Source: Clostridium sp. KNHs205
Lineage (GTDB): Bacteria > Bacillota > Clostridia > Lachnospirales > Lachnospiraceae
Direction: 5' to 3'
NCBI RefSeq assembly: GCF_000702945.1
Contig: NZ_JNLE01000003.1
Location: 2,465,501 to 2,529,500 of the forward strand
DNA: 64,000 bases
Shown: positions 28,001 to 35,861 of the stretch, one piece after another
Position numbering within the stretch: the first letter of the stretch is position 1
Layout: every line of letters starts with the position of its first letter
Notes under the pieces: model-generated
Told to the model about the DNA's origin: nothing
The model's input: only the letters and a program-made list of their open reading frames with translations
The model's database searches: none
Made by a program: the position numbers and the translations under genes

Positions 28001-29994
28001 GAGATAAAGGAGATTTCAGCTACAGGGCATTTGTAACAGCCAATGATAATAATGCAAGGATTTATCAGAATGGAATATGGCTGCAGCAATCAGATATCTA
28101 TCAGCTGGGGCTGGATCTGTCATCCCAAACAGCAGCCAGGGTTTCCGCTGTGCTTACCAGTAAAGACGGTTCCAGGATTTATATGAAGGAGACCTTTGAG
28201 GTCCCTGGAACCGGTACAAGGGAAAATTATACGGTAAACTTTGCAATGTCTAAGGGAGTGACAGATCGAGAGGCTGTATTTGCACTGATATTTGAAAAGG
28301 GAAGTACTGTTTCAGTGGACAATATCCGTTTGCTGCGTACCACCAATAATAATGTAACCATTGATTACAGTGATGTTGTAATAGAACCCATTAAGACGGA
28401 TTCAACGGGGTGGATAAATAATCTGAATAATGGCACGGTATCCCCTGCAACCAATCAGGAGGGGGAGATTACCAGTCAGACAGTAACCAATCAGTTAACT
28501 TATATGAGTATGCTGTATATTCCGGTCACTGTTAAGAAGGGAATCACCTATCACCTTAGTTTTCAGGCAAAAGCACAGCAGGATAATTCTGTTATGGTAA
28601 ACATCCAGGAGGATAACAGCTGGGCGGTAACCATGGAAGAAAAGTTGAATCTGAAGGCAGAAGAGTGGCAGGAGTTCAAGTTTACTCTTAATTCAACGCT
28701 CACCAATGGCAGTAATCCTATCTTCCTGAAATTCTTACTATCCGGTCCTGATGTGGTACCAGGAATTTTTAAGGTGAAGAATGTAACGATGACGGCTGAG
28801 GTTCTGGAAGGAGCAAAGGATGCACCGGCGGATACTATCATAAATAAAACACCTGCGGTTAAGGGCAGCGATTATGTAATAGAATTAAAGGATGGAGAGT
28901 ACAAAACAAAATTCATCAGTTATGTGGAGAAACCGGACCGTAAAGCCCTTGTAATGGTAAACGGTGCTGCTTTAGCAGATGGATCCGTTAAAAATGATAC
29001 AATCGTTATTCCTGCTTCCAGCATTGGAACAGGGGCATATAAGATTGAGCTGGCACTGGAGGGTTACAACAACATTGTGCTTACCGGAACAGTGAAAGAT
29101 GCTTCGGTTCCGGGAAACGGCGGAAGTAATGGAGGAAACGATAACGGGGGTATTAATCCAGCAAAACCTGTGATAGTAACGCAACCTGTTGGTGGAAAAT
29201 ATGCCTATAGGGAAACTGCAGCCAGTCTGATAGTAAGTGCAACGGGTGACGGGGTATTAAGCTATCAATGGTATATGAAGGAGGCTGATTCCACATCAAG
29301 TGCATCTGCTATCAGCGGAGCGACTGGTGCAAGCTATACACCTTCTACTGCTAAAGTCGGAAAAACGGATTATTATTGTGTGGTTACAAACACGAATAAG
29401 GAAGCAGCCGGTGTGAAATATGCAACGGTTACATCCAATACTGTAACCGTAGAGGTGATCAAGGCAGCAAATAAAATTACAGGTGTAAGGAATTTGACTA
29501 AGGTTTATGGCAGTGGCGCATTTGCTTTAGCAGCTAAGGCAAAAGGAGCAATTACTTATAAGTCTTCTAATACTCAAGTTGTAACAGTAGATTCTAAAAG
29601 CGGTAAGGTTACCATTAAGGGAACCGGTAAGGCAACAATTACGATTACAGCAGCAGGAAATGATAATTATAAGGCTTCATCAAAGAAAATTACGATTACT
29701 GTGATTCCGAAGAAAGCAGTAATAACCAGCTTGAAAGCTGGTAAAGAAAGCAAACTTACGGTAACCTGGGCTAAGGACACGAAGGCTTCGGGGTATGTGG
29801 TACAGTATTCTACAAGCAGTAATTTCATTAATGCCAAGACGGTAACAATTAGCAAAAACACAACGATTACCAAGACCATCAGCAAGTTAAAGGGCGGAAA
29901 GACTTATTATGTGCGTGTTCGTGCATATACGAAAGCCGGTACAACGAATATAAATGGTAGTTGGAGTGTTTTCAAGAAAGTTGCTGTCAAGTAA
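25090..29994 (+). CDS. secreted multidomain GH16 beta-glucanase (laminarinase/lichenase type)
   Basis: A 1634-residue protein; the ATG at 25090 follows GAAGGAGG. It begins with a signal peptide (basic start, AAVVLLVMAMLL core, likely cleavage after SAEA). Two near-identical carbohydrate-binding-like modules of about 145 residues follow (residues about 47-345), a tandem duplication visible in the DNA. The GH16 domain spans about residues 455-720, with catalytic Glu589, Asp591 and Glu594 in GELDIMEA and binding block GLWPAFWMLP. Then come three further CBM4/9-like beta-sandwiches, an S-layer/Ig-like zone, a PKD/Ig-like segment (YQWYMKEADS), a Big-type domain and a C-terminal fibronectin III domain. 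No dockerin or sortase motif is seen. It should cleave beta-1,3 or mixed-linked glucans outside the cell. A TcdR-like promoter lies upstream. Confidence 0.92.
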   Translation: MGKAKRERQMTLYFKRAAVVLLVMAMLLQPIPGFTGSSVQSAEAAVTTGDYIDLEQTLTELYQGDSWSGSSASVNESGTKATVTVNNFGHGGSNEWGIQYMVKDLGLKSGTKYQVEFDITSTIDKEVFIKLDDSGLLAEPINLAAGAAYHYSKETAAGNPSADKQFLYFAFGRKGSEASDQNGTVTIENVRVKEVAEVNYINLEQKATELYQGDSWSGSSASVNESGTKATVTVNNFGHGGSNEWGIQYMVKELGLKSSTEYLVEFDITSTIDKEIFLKLDDTGLIAEPINLAAGVTYHYSKEAASGTPSADKQTLFFALGRTGSEANDLNGTVTIENVRVEAIDGAETAADITVNKKGTSVKFQLAKNAAAATAKVFYAICNSEAEANGLTMGDAAFKECVMTKKPNGIWEVSEPAALTDGQIIRYYFEKDGLTTAPVNYTFISFTAVDYTYDNRTDLAAAGYNLAWADEFDGAELDTGKWSFQLGTKDPNGGPEYWGNEEKEYYTDSNHVVKDGKLVITAKQESKEGMSYTSTRIRTKTDEGDTLYAAKYGRIEARMKLPAEEGLWPAFWMLPVDANIYGTWAASGELDIMEARGRIPDKVGGAIHYGSQWPDNTYYGKDYTFDSSTDISAYHLYSVEWEPGKITWLVDDVPYFSTENFWSKNSGNAENFTYGAPFDVPFYIIFNLAVGGTFDSAANLENAAFPADMEVDYVRVYKKSDAYYQNLEDNLTTPVANRDTTSFESPAYQPIGVNGDYIGDTAFNTLKTAAEVKPEEPDWQFFVGEFGGEAAVTKETLDGITYAKAGITKGGDQNYAIQLIKHLPFANGYTYEISFDAKASAGREFVLKPCGDSDNGWAGYGLSRKVNLTTAMTHYTHRFTMDKDSDPTARLEFDLGLGTGDVWIGNVAVKQVEPEETDTTDIFKNPDQNGGNHIYNGSFDQGTGKVAFWHTENAVMNVPRVINPDYDIVTGDKGDFSYRAFVTANDNNARIYQNGIWLQQSDIYQLGLDLSSQTAARVSAVLTSKDGSRIYMKETFEVPGTGTRENYTVNFAMSKGVTDREAVFALIFEKGSTVSVDNIRLLRTTNNNVTIDYSDVVIEPIKTDSTGWINNLNNGTVSPATNQEGEITSQTVTNQLTYMSMLYIPVTVKKGITYHLSFQAKAQQDNSVMVNIQEDNSWAVTMEEKLNLKAEEWQEFKFTLNSTLTNGSNPIFLKFLLSGPDVVPGIFKVKNVTMTAEVLEGAKDAPADTIINKTPAVKGSDYVIELKDGEYKTKFISYVEKPDRKALVMVNGAALADGSVKNDTIVIPASSIGTGAYKIELALEGYNNIVLTGTVKDASVPGNGGSNGGNDNGGINPAKPVIVTQPVGGKYAYRETAASLIVSATGDGVLSYQWYMKEADSTSSASAISGATGASYTPSTAKVGKTDYYCVVTNTNKEAAGVKYATVTSNTVTVEVIKAANKITGVRNLTKVYGSGAFALAAKAKGAITYKSSNTQVVTVDSKSGKVTIKGTGKATITITAAGNDNYKASSKKITITVIPKKAVITSLKAGKESKLTVTWAKDTKASGYVVQYSTSSNFINAKTVTISKNTTITKTISKLKGGKTYYVRVRAYTKAGTTNINGSWSVFKKVAVK

Positions 29995-30062
29995 TAGGAA
30001 GTATATATTTATTACTCTTATAGTTCATCTTATATGAAGTACATTGTTATAACAGCATTAGA

Positions 30063-30114
30063 TAATAGCCAGACACGAAGTATAATAATATACTCTTGCC
30101 TGGCTATTATTTAT
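30063..30114 (+). terminator. intrinsic terminator of the glucanase gene
   Basis: TAATAGCCAG (30063-30072) pairs with CTGGCTATTA (30100-30109), followed by TTTAT. Confidence 0.8.
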
Positions 30115-30487
30115 ATCTGTAAACCTTTTTACTTTGTAGATATGGTTTGAAGAATGAGTAACCATTCAGGATGTTATCTAATGTGTCATATTGCAAACTT
30201 TCCATTTTCTTGCAAATCATAAGGCAAAGTAATTAAAAATAATTATATAAAATGAAGAATATAAAAGGAAAAGAATCTAAAGGCATTGAAAAAAATTATT
30301 CAGTTTACTTTACAAGTATTGGAAAATAATGATACTATAGAAAAGTATAGCGGAGGAAATGCAGATAATTAAAAAGAAGCCAAGACCTGTAAAATACGAA
30401 AATAAAAAATGGAGATATAAGTAACGGACTGTCAAATGCATTTCAAGTAATTAAAACGATAAAATGGGTTGTGGGAGAAGGACAAGC

Positions 30488-30601
30488 ATGTTAAAACTAA
30501 TAAGATTTGAAGTATCACAAAACGGGAAAGAGAACCCCCTTGCTTTAGGCTGGAATACAACGGTAATAAGTTGGGGAAATGACCGTTGTTTCCTAATTTA
30601 A
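30488..30601 (+). CDS. possible short ORF, likely remnant
   Basis: A 37-codon frame with GGGAGAAGG before its ATG (MLKLIRFEVSQNGKENPLAL). A related open stretch in another frame (PNLKWNIDKKEVEKLKELF) follows directly and runs to 30675, as if a single gene of about 60 codons had suffered a frameshift. No family is recognised. The remaining sequence from 30115 to 30687 shows nothing else. Confidence 0.3.
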   Translation: MLKLIRFEVSQNGKENPLALGWNTTVISWGNDRCFLI

Positions 30602-30687
30602 AGTGGAATATTGATAAAAAGGAAGTAGAGAAGCTGAAGGAACTCTTTAACTTTGCAGAATATATAACACAATAGAAAGGTAAGATA

Positions 30688-31326
30688 ATGAACAGTAAAT
30701 ATAATACGAAGAGAATGGTGTTAGCTGCTTTATTTGGTGCAATCATTATATTATTAAATTTTACACCATTTGGATATATTCAGCTGCCCGCCATAAAGGC
30801 TACCATTATCCATGTGCCTGTAATAATCGGAGCAATTTTACTTGGACCAGGAATAGGTGCGGGTCTGGGGCTTGTATTTGGGCTTACCAGTTTATACAAC
30901 AATACATTTGCACCAACAATTCTCTCATTTGCTTTTTCACCCTTCATACCCTTACCGGGGACGGAAAGGGGAAGCTGGCTGGCACTTATTGTTGCGTTTC
31001 TTCCCCGTGTTTTAGTGGGTATATTCCCTTATTATGTGTACAAACTTTTAAACAGGTTATTTAAAACCAGAGGGAAATTATTTACTTTGGGAGTTAGTGG
31101 TCTTGTTGGTTCGATGACTAATACCCTATTCGTCATGAGTTTGATTTATTTTTTATTTCGTGATGCCTATGGTGAAGCCTTCAATCTTTCTTTAGATGCT
31201 GTTTATAAAGCGATATTAACTATTATATTTGTAAATGGATTACCCGAAGCGGCTTTGGCAGCTATACTCGCTGCTGGCATTTGCAGAGCTCTGCAGAAGG
31301 TAATTAAAAATGATAATAATAAATAA
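30688..31326 (+). CDS. ECF transporter S component
   Basis: A 212-residue membrane protein with GAAAGGTAAG before the ATG. It has about five or six hydrophobic helices. The start (TKRMVLAALFGAIIILLNF) carries the helix-1 A-A-L-x-x-A pattern that docks with the energy-coupling module, and the P-A-I-K-A-T-I-I-H-V-P block is common in ECF S proteins of the pantothenate/vitamin group. The S component gives substrate specificity to a shared EcfA/A'/T module encoded elsewhere. No riboswitch was recognised upstream, so the ligand is open. Confidence 0.85.
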   Translation: MNSKYNTKRMVLAALFGAIIILLNFTPFGYIQLPAIKATIIHVPVIIGAILLGPGIGAGLGLVFGLTSLYNNTFAPTILSFAFSPFIPLPGTERGSWLALIVAFLPRVLVGIFPYYVYKLLNRLFKTRGKLFTLGVSGLVGSMTNTLFVMSLIYFLFRDAYGEAFNLSLDAVYKAILTIIFVNGLPEAALAAILAAGICRALQKVIKNDNNK

Positions 31327-31329
31327 CGT

Positions 31330-31448
31330 ATACTAAAGTAGGTGCACTGCAAACTAAAGTAGGAGTATTAGAAACTAAAGTAGGAGTATTAAAAACTAAA
31401 GTAGGAGTATTAAAAACTATAGTAGGAGTACTACAAATTATAGTGGTA
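31330..31448 (+). repeat. 21-bp tandem repeat after the ECF S gene stop
   Basis: Five to six degenerate units of consensus AACTAAAGTAGGAGTATTAAA, starting four bases after the stop codon and ending just before the clcF promoter. Confidence 0.9.
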
Positions 31449-31462
31449 GCCAGCAAATGATA

Positions 31463-31491
31463 TTGACAGGGTATAAAATCGTTGCTATACT
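31463..31491 (+). promoter_or_regulatory. sigma-A promoter of the fluoride riboswitch / clcF unit
   Basis: TTGACA (31463-31468), a 17-base spacer, TATACT (31486-31491). It places the transcript start at the first base or two of the riboswitch aptamer. Confidence 0.85.
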
Positions 31492-31497
31492 CCTTTT

Positions 31498-31589
31498 AGG
31501 GAATGAGGTTCTCCCTTGGGTAATGCCTAAACTGCTTTTAAAGCTGATGACTTCTGTTTAAAAACAGGGGGTTATCAGCTTATTTTTTT
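31498..31589 (+). promoter_or_regulatory. fluoride riboswitch (crcB motif) with terminator
   Basis: The leader has the conserved fluoride-aptamer blocks: a GG-AATGAGG-TTCTCCC stem-loop near 31499, TAATGCCTAAACTGC, and the 3' block GCTGATGACTTCT (31543-31555). The same 3' block is the left arm of an intrinsic terminator (31541-31555 with 31566-31581) followed by a T-run (31583-31589). Fluoride binding should therefore sequester the block and allow read-through into the CLC gene 20 bp downstream. The target gene fits the known regulon. Confidence 0.9.
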
Positions 31590-31610
31590 GGAACACAAAG
31601 GAGAAGAGTG

Positions 31611-32819
31611 ATGATTAAGTTAAAAGAAATGTTTATCAACTATAGAGATTTAATTATTCTTGGGGGCATTGCATTAATTATAGGTTTATTAGTTGGGGGC
31701 ATTGATTCGCTGTTTGGCAGAGTACTATTAGAAATAACAGATTTTAGAAATAAACATTTCTATTACCTGATCCCATTGCTTCCTTTGGCGGGGTTATTTA
31801 TTATCTTCCTATACACAAAAATAGGTAAAAATTCTATCAAAGGAATGTCTTTATTATTTTCAGTGGGTTTGAAGGAGGAGCAGGCAATTCCCAAAAGACT
31901 TGTTCCGTTGGTTATTTTAAATACCTGGATAACTCATTTATTTGGAGGCAGTGCAGGGCGTGAGGGAGTTGCAGTTCAAATAGGTGGTGCAGTAGCTCAC
32001 AATTTAGGCAGTAAGTTGAATATTAAGAATGGCGATAGAATCTTATTGATAGCTGGAATGGGAGCGGGGTTTGCAGGACTGTTTCAAACACCGATTGCTG
32101 GTGTTTTCTTTGCAATGGAAATCTTTACAGCAGGAGTATTGGAATACAGGGCATTATTTCCCTGTATAATTGCTGCTTTTACTGCAAGCTTTACCTCACA
32201 CGCATTAGGTTTAGAAAAGTTCAGTTTTAATTTAACAAGTGTTGTTAATATTGACGTCCTGACTTTGCTTAAAATTATGTTACTGGGTGTTTTATTTGGA
32301 ATTGTCGGCAGTCTTTTTGCCAGGCTGCTTCATTTTAGTAAATCATTCTTTAGCAAATTTATTGTAAATCCGTATTTAAAGATTTTTATTATTGGCTGCT
32401 TATTAAGTATTTTATTTCTTGTCTTGTATGGAGGCAGATATTCCGGACTTGGTACTAATTTAATTGAAGCTTCCTTTACGAAGGGGAAAATCTATGAATT
32501 CGACTGGGGTTTAAAATTTTTACTTACGATTATAACCCTTAGTGCTGGTTTTCAAGGCGGTGAAGTAACGCCGTTATTCACAATAGGTTCCTGTTTGGGA
32601 GTAGCGGTAGCCGGTATTATTGGATTACCCCTTGAATTTGCAGCTGCCCTTGGGTATATAGCAGTTTTTGGCAGTGCAACCAATACTATGATAGCACCGA
32701 TTTTTATAGGGGCGGAGGTATTTGGTTATGATTATGTTCCTTATTTTTTCGTGGTAACAGCAATTGCATATGTTTTTAACGGCAATAAGTCAATTTATTC
32801 TGCCCAAAAGACTTATTAA
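31611..32819 (+). CDS. clcF: CLC-F type fluoride/proton antiporter
   Basis: A 402-residue membrane protein; the ATG at 31611 has AAAGGAG seven bases upstream and is preferred over a GTG at 31608. It is a CLC-family channel/antiporter: GGSAGREGVAVQIGGAVA is the second selectivity region in the form found in fluoride-specific CLCs, followed by GMGAGFAGLFQTPIAGVFFA and a C-terminal GFQGGEVTPLFTIG block. The first region reads FSVGLKE instead of the chloride-channel G-S-G-I-P. Fluoride export with proton exchange is known for riboswitch-linked members, and a fluoride riboswitch lies directly upstream. Confidence 0.93.
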   Translation: MIKLKEMFINYRDLIILGGIALIIGLLVGGIDSLFGRVLLEITDFRNKHFYYLIPLLPLAGLFIIFLYTKIGKNSIKGMSLLFSVGLKEEQAIPKRLVPLVILNTWITHLFGGSAGREGVAVQIGGAVAHNLGSKLNIKNGDRILLIAGMGAGFAGLFQTPIAGVFFAMEIFTAGVLEYRALFPCIIAAFTASFTSHALGLEKFSFNLTSVVNIDVLTLLKIMLLGVLFGIVGSLFARLLHFSKSFFSKFIVNPYLKIFIIGCLLSILFLVLYGGRYSGLGTNLIEASFTKGKIYEFDWGLKFLLTIITLSAGFQGGEVTPLFTIGSCLGVAVAGIIGLPLEFAAALGYIAVFGSATNTMIAPIFIGAEVFGYDYVPYFFVVTAIAYVFNGNKSIYSAQKTY

Positions 32820-32822
32820 GAA

Positions 32823-32876
32823 AAAACTACTGTCTACTATCTGAATGAAACTTAAGCAGCAGTTTTAGTATCATTT
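32823..32876 (+). terminator. weak intrinsic terminator
   Basis: AAAACTACTG (32823-32832) pairs with CAGCAGTTTT (32857-32866) with one mismatch, just after the clcF stop. The U-tail is poor. Confidence 0.45.
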
Positions 32877-32925
32877 TCACTTTCATAGGGAAATACTAAT
32901 CAAAAATGATTAGGAGATAAACTTC

Positions 32926-33795
32926 ATGAAAGACAAGGATATGTATACTCCTCAGGAAATTCAAGGTCAGAAACAGCCTGCTCCTGGAAAGGAAAGTAAC
33001 ATGGAGCCGGAACCGATTTATGATAATCCCGATTACAAGGGAGCTGACAGACTTAAGGGAAAGACAGCAATTATAACCGGTGGAGACAGTGGAATTGGCA
33101 GAGCGGTGGCAGTTGCCTATGCCAAGGAAGGCTGCAATGTTGTTATCGTCTATAATATAGCGGATGATGATGCAAATACGACCAAGCAGGCAGTGGAAAG
33201 CTATCAGAGTAAAGCCTTGCTGATTAAGGGTGATATTGGGGACAGCAATTTCTGCAATCAGGTCATAGAGAAAACCATTCAAACCTTTCAGCGGCTGGAC
33301 ATACTGGTAAACAACGCAGCTGAGCAGCATCAGCAGAAAAGACTGGAAGACATTACGGATGAGCAGCTGCAAAGGACGTTTCAGACCAATATCTTTGCTA
33401 TGTTTTATTTAACCAGAGCCGCACTTCCTCATCTGAAAGAGAATAGTATCATTATAAATACAAGCTCTATAACGGCCTTTAAAGGAAATGAGACTTTGCT
33501 GGACTATTCCGCAACAAAAGGCGCAATCACTGCTTTTACAAGATCCTTATCCACCAATCTTGCAGAACGTAAGATCAGGGTAAATCAAGTGGCTCCGGGT
33601 CCTATCTGGACGCCATTGATTGTTTCCACGTTGGATAAAAATACCGTTGGGACTTTTGGGAAAGATACACCCTTAAAACGGGCCGGACAGCCGGTTGAGG
33701 TAGCAGAAGCTTATGTATTTCTCGCCTCCGATGCATCGACCTATATCACTGGACAGACCATTCATGTTAATGGTGGTACAGTTGTTAATGGATAA
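32926..33795 (+). CDS. SDR-family oxidoreductase (general stress protein 39-like)
   Basis: A 289-residue short-chain dehydrogenase with TTAGGAGAT upstream. An N-terminal extension of about 40 residues ([16 protein letters not shown]) precedes the NAD(P) loop [10 protein letters not shown]. The catalytic parts are NNAAEQH, the Ser in INTSSITAF and Y-S-A-T-K. This layout, including the extension, is that of YdaD/YhxC-type stress proteins of Firmicutes, whose true substrate is unsettled. It stands alone between terminators. Confidence 0.92.
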   Translation: MKDKDMYTPQEIQGQKQPAPGKESNMEPEPIYDNPDYKGADRLKGKTAIITGGDSGIGRAVAVAYAKEGCNVVIVYNIADDDANTTKQAVESYQSKALLIKGDIGDSNFCNQVIEKTIQTFQRLDILVNNAAEQHQQKRLEDITDEQLQRTFQTNIFAMFYLTRAALPHLKENSIIINTSSITAFKGNETLLDYSATKGAITAFTRSLSTNLAERKIRVNQVAPGPIWTPLIVSTLDKNTVGTFGKDTPLKRAGQPVEVAEAYVFLASDASTYITGQTIHVNGGTVVNG

Positions 33796-33844
33796 GATTA
33801 ACAAAGTTAAGAAAACGGGAAATAAACAATAAATCATAAATCAT

Positions 33845-33886
33845 GCTATCAATAGAAGGTTTAAATCTTTATTGATAGCTTTTTTA
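33845..33886 (+). terminator. intrinsic terminator of the SDR gene
   Basis: GCTATCAATA (33845-33854) pairs with TATTGATAGC (33870-33879), followed by TTTTTTA. Confidence 0.88.
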
Positions 33887-33887
33887 G

Positions 33888-34202
33888 ATGCATCATGTTA
33901 ATATATTATTTAGAAGAGGATATCCAGATGAACCAATCTCACCCTTTGGACTCGGAAGATGGTATGGAGATAAATATCGGACAATAGACCAAGTTCGTAA
34001 TGAATTGGCAGTATGTGAAGCCTGGGGAAATCCTCTTACAGGTGAATATACAATTACTGTACCTAAAGGAACAAAGGTATTAAAGGGTACTGCTGCACCA
34101 CAAACAATAACGAGTTATAATGGTGATGTAATTGAATATAGAGCCGGTGGCGGTATACAGTATTGGCTGAATGATATCCCAATTGCATGGTTAGTGCAAT
34201 AA
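33888..34202 (+). CDS. orphan C-terminal toxin-like fragment (polymorphic toxin type)
   Basis: A 104-residue frame that starts at an ATG right after a terminator T-run, with an in-frame stop immediately before it and no ribosome site, so it is probably not a complete gene. The body (FGLGRWYGDKYRTIDQVRNE, AVCEAWGNPLTGEYTITVPK, then VLKGTAAPQ and a final GGGIQYWL) resembles C-terminal domains of YD-repeat/WXG toxins, including the G-G-x-x-Q-Y ending seen in TNT-type NADase domains. It is followed at 14 bp by a small acidic/basic protein of immunity size. I read it as a displaced toxin tip with its immunity gene. Confidence 0.55.
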   Translation: MHHVNILFRRGYPDEPISPFGLGRWYGDKYRTIDQVRNELAVCEAWGNPLTGEYTITVPKGTKVLKGTAAPQTITSYNGDVIEYRAGGGIQYWLNDIPIAWLVQ

Positions 34203-34216
34203 AGGAGAGTATTACT

Positions 34217-34489
34217 ATGGATAAAAAAAATGAATTTATAAATCTAATTGATAAGGGAATTTTATTGATGAACGAACTAATAAATCAATATCAGATGTAC
34301 GCTGATAGGTATAGAAAAATGATAATAAATTTAGAAGATTTAAAACAAGCAATTTTAGAAGAGAAACTTGTAACAAATTCTATTTCTCTTGTAGTTACAC
34401 GTATGCTAGACCATAATGATCCTAAGATTCTTGAAGATGCTGTTTTGTCAATAAATAAGTACTATTGTGAAAACTACCGGACTATTTGA
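34217..34489 (+). CDS. small protein, putative immunity partner
   Basis: A 90-residue all-helical protein; the ATG at 34217 follows AAAGGAGAG. No membrane segment or signal is present. It contains a leucine-rich helix (LIDKGILLMNELINQYQMYA) and ends in NKYYCENYRTI. The family is not recognised. Its position 14 bp after the toxin-like fragment, its small size and its good ribosome site fit a cytosolic immunity protein, but this is inferred only from context. Confidence 0.5.
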   Translation: MDKKNEFINLIDKGILLMNELINQYQMYADRYRKMIINLEDLKQAILEEKLVTNSISLVVTRMLDHNDPKILEDAVLSINKYYCENYRTI

Positions 34490-34569
34490 GCAAGAATTTA
34501 ACAGTAGCTAGGTGTAACGATTCAAATGTAAATATTCATTTTAGATATTTTGGAGGATAATTAAAAATT

Positions 34570-34617
34570 CATGAAACGCAGTAAAGGTTGGAACACTTGC
34601 CTTGATTGCGTTTCATG
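34570..34617. terminator. long hairpin between convergent genes
   Basis: CATGAAACGCA (34570-34580) and TGCGTTTCATG (34607-34617) form a perfect 11-bp stem with a secondary inner pair AAGG/CCTT. It lies between the immunity-like gene and the convergent holin gene and may end both. Confidence 0.6.
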
Positions 34618-34713
34618 GATTTTGTGTATGGAATCATTTTTTGAATTTGCCAGGAAAAGGGAACGATCTCATTTAATTTTCCAATAAGAGAACTAATAAA
34701 ATAGTCAAAGATT

Positions 34714-35115
34714 TTATTCATTACTACTATTAAGCTTCTCAATAGCCTCCCTTAACTTCTTAGGAATGGGTAACCCCAACTGTCCGGCATTCTCTAATAT
34801 GCTAATCCCTTCATTAGCCAAATAGAACATAATTACTAAGGTTCTAAGGGTACTGCCTGTTCCCAGTACATAGTTATCCATAATATTTCCCATGGAAACA
34901 ATCAAAAATATCAGGAACTTTCTTACAATACCCTTATACCCTACTTCACTGGAAATCTTCTTATCCCTTATTGCCAATAAAACTCCCGTAATATAATCAA
35001 TGGCTACAAATGCAGTCAATGCATAAATAAGAGAGTTAAATCCCCCAAAGATACAGCCAAGTATTCCTCCCACAAATGCAAGAATTAATCTTATATGTTC
35101 CATCATATCCTCCAT
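34714..35115 (-). CDS. phage-type holin (TcdE/UviB-like)
   Basis: A 133-residue membrane protein, with GGGAGGATAAGTT before its ATG. Three to four hydrophobic segments are spread over residues 10-110, with a charged, cytosolic C-terminus (KKLREAIEKLNSS). The block AIDYITGVLLAIRDKKISSE and the G-Y-K-G-I-V-R-K motif are characteristic of the phage_holin_4 family, which includes TcdE of Clostridioides difficile. Holins form membrane lesions that let endolysins or toxins out. It lies 16 bp downstream of a TcdR-like sigma gene and shares its promoter. No phage structural genes surround it. Confidence 0.88.
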   Translation of the reverse strand: MEDMMEHIRLILAFVGGILGCIFGGFNSLIYALTAFVAIDYITGVLLAIRDKKISSEVGYKGIVRKFLIFLIVSMGNIMDNYVLGTGSTLRTLVIMFYLANEGISILENAGQLGLPIPKKLREAIEKLNSSNE

Positions 35116-35131
35116 AACTTATCCTCCCGGT

Positions 35132-35674
35132 CTAATGCTTGTCCACAAATATATTTTTTAGCTTCTTCAAAGCTCTGTTCTTCATCTGGTTTACAGCCTG
35201 CCTGGTTATACCTATGGCACCGGCAGTTTCAGCAACAGTGTAGCCTTCATAAAAAAGCATCTTGATGACATTAAATTCCTGATTTGTTAAAAGCTCTCTT
35301 AACAGGTCATAATCAGTATTTATATAGGTATCCATTGTTGCAGTCAGAGAATCGATATAATACAATTCATTTTCGCTGAGTTCTGAATAAATGGTAAAAT
35401 TCCGTAACTGTTTTACCCTTATCAGCTTCTTAATATAACTGTTATGTATGGAAGTGGTAAGATAAGCTACTAAACAACCGTCATTTTTATTCTGTAGCTT
35501 ATCAGCTTTTAAAGTAGAAAGTAATTCAATAAAATCCACAAGAAGATCGTCATAGGCATCTTCGTAAGAAAGACTATGAGCATACTTTTTTAAGATTGGC
35601 TTGAATTTTTCTATCAGCTTTAATGTTGCTGTATTATCCCCGCGTTGTATTTTATAAACTTCCTCAATTATCAT
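35132..35674 (-). CDS. sigma-70 family RNA polymerase sigma factor, TcdR/UviA-like
   Basis: A 180-residue protein. The ATG at 35674, eight bases after AAAGGTGG, is chosen over a GTG four codons earlier. The N-terminal half is a region-2-like helix bundle (SYEDAYDDLLVDFIELLSTL, then TTSIHNSYIKKLIR). The C-terminal half has a region-4 helix-turn-helix, YTVAETAGAIGITRQAVNQM, followed by KNRALKKLK. Small size, gene order with a holin, and a self-promoter of the form TTTACA-N16-CTCTTT all match the group V sigma factors (TcdR, BotR, TetR, UviA), which switch on toxin or bacteriocin genes. Here the likely targets include itself, the holin, a lysozyme and a beta-glucanase. Confidence 0.82.
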   Translation of the reverse strand: MIIEEVYKIQRGDNTATLKLIEKFKPILKKYAHSLSYEDAYDDLLVDFIELLSTLKADKLQNKNDGCLVAYLTTSIHNSYIKKLIRVKQLRNFTIYSELSENELYYIDSLTATMDTYINTDYDLLRELLTNQEFNVIKMLFYEGYTVAETAGAIGITRQAVNQMKNRALKKLKNIFVDKH

Positions 35675-35698
35675 ACTGAATTCCACCTTTCAAGTAGT

Positions 35699-35726
35699 AA
35701 AGAGATGGAAAACACTAAATTGTAAA
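35699..35726 (-). promoter_or_regulatory. TcdR-family-like promoter of the sigma-holin operon
   Basis: On the minus strand: TTTACA (35726-35721), a 16-base spacer, CTCTTT (35704-35699). It fits autoregulation of the sigma gene, giving a leader of about 18 bases. Flanking bases ATG before -35 and AC after -10 are shared with the lysozyme promoter. Confidence 0.75.
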
Positions 35727-35801
35727 CATATGGAAATAATTTTCTGCTTTTATTATTGCATTTTTTACGAAAAATGTCTTTCTTACAAATTTGTCACATA
35801 T

Positions 35802-35830
35802 TTGCAGTATGGAAATTAATAGAGTATAAT
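35802..35830 (+). promoter_or_regulatory. sigma-A promoter of the lipoprotein gene
   Basis: TTGCAG (35802-35807), a 17-base spacer, TATAAT (35825-35830), about 30 bp ahead of the lipoprotein start codon. Confidence 0.65.
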
Positions 35831-35861
35831 AATGAATAAAAGAAAAATTTAGGAGGCAGCC

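Noticed and set aside
30432..30746. 104-codon minus-strand frame before the ECF S gene
   Set aside because: Runs antisense into the start of a clear gene, with no ribosome site and no family resemblance beyond hydrophobic residues.
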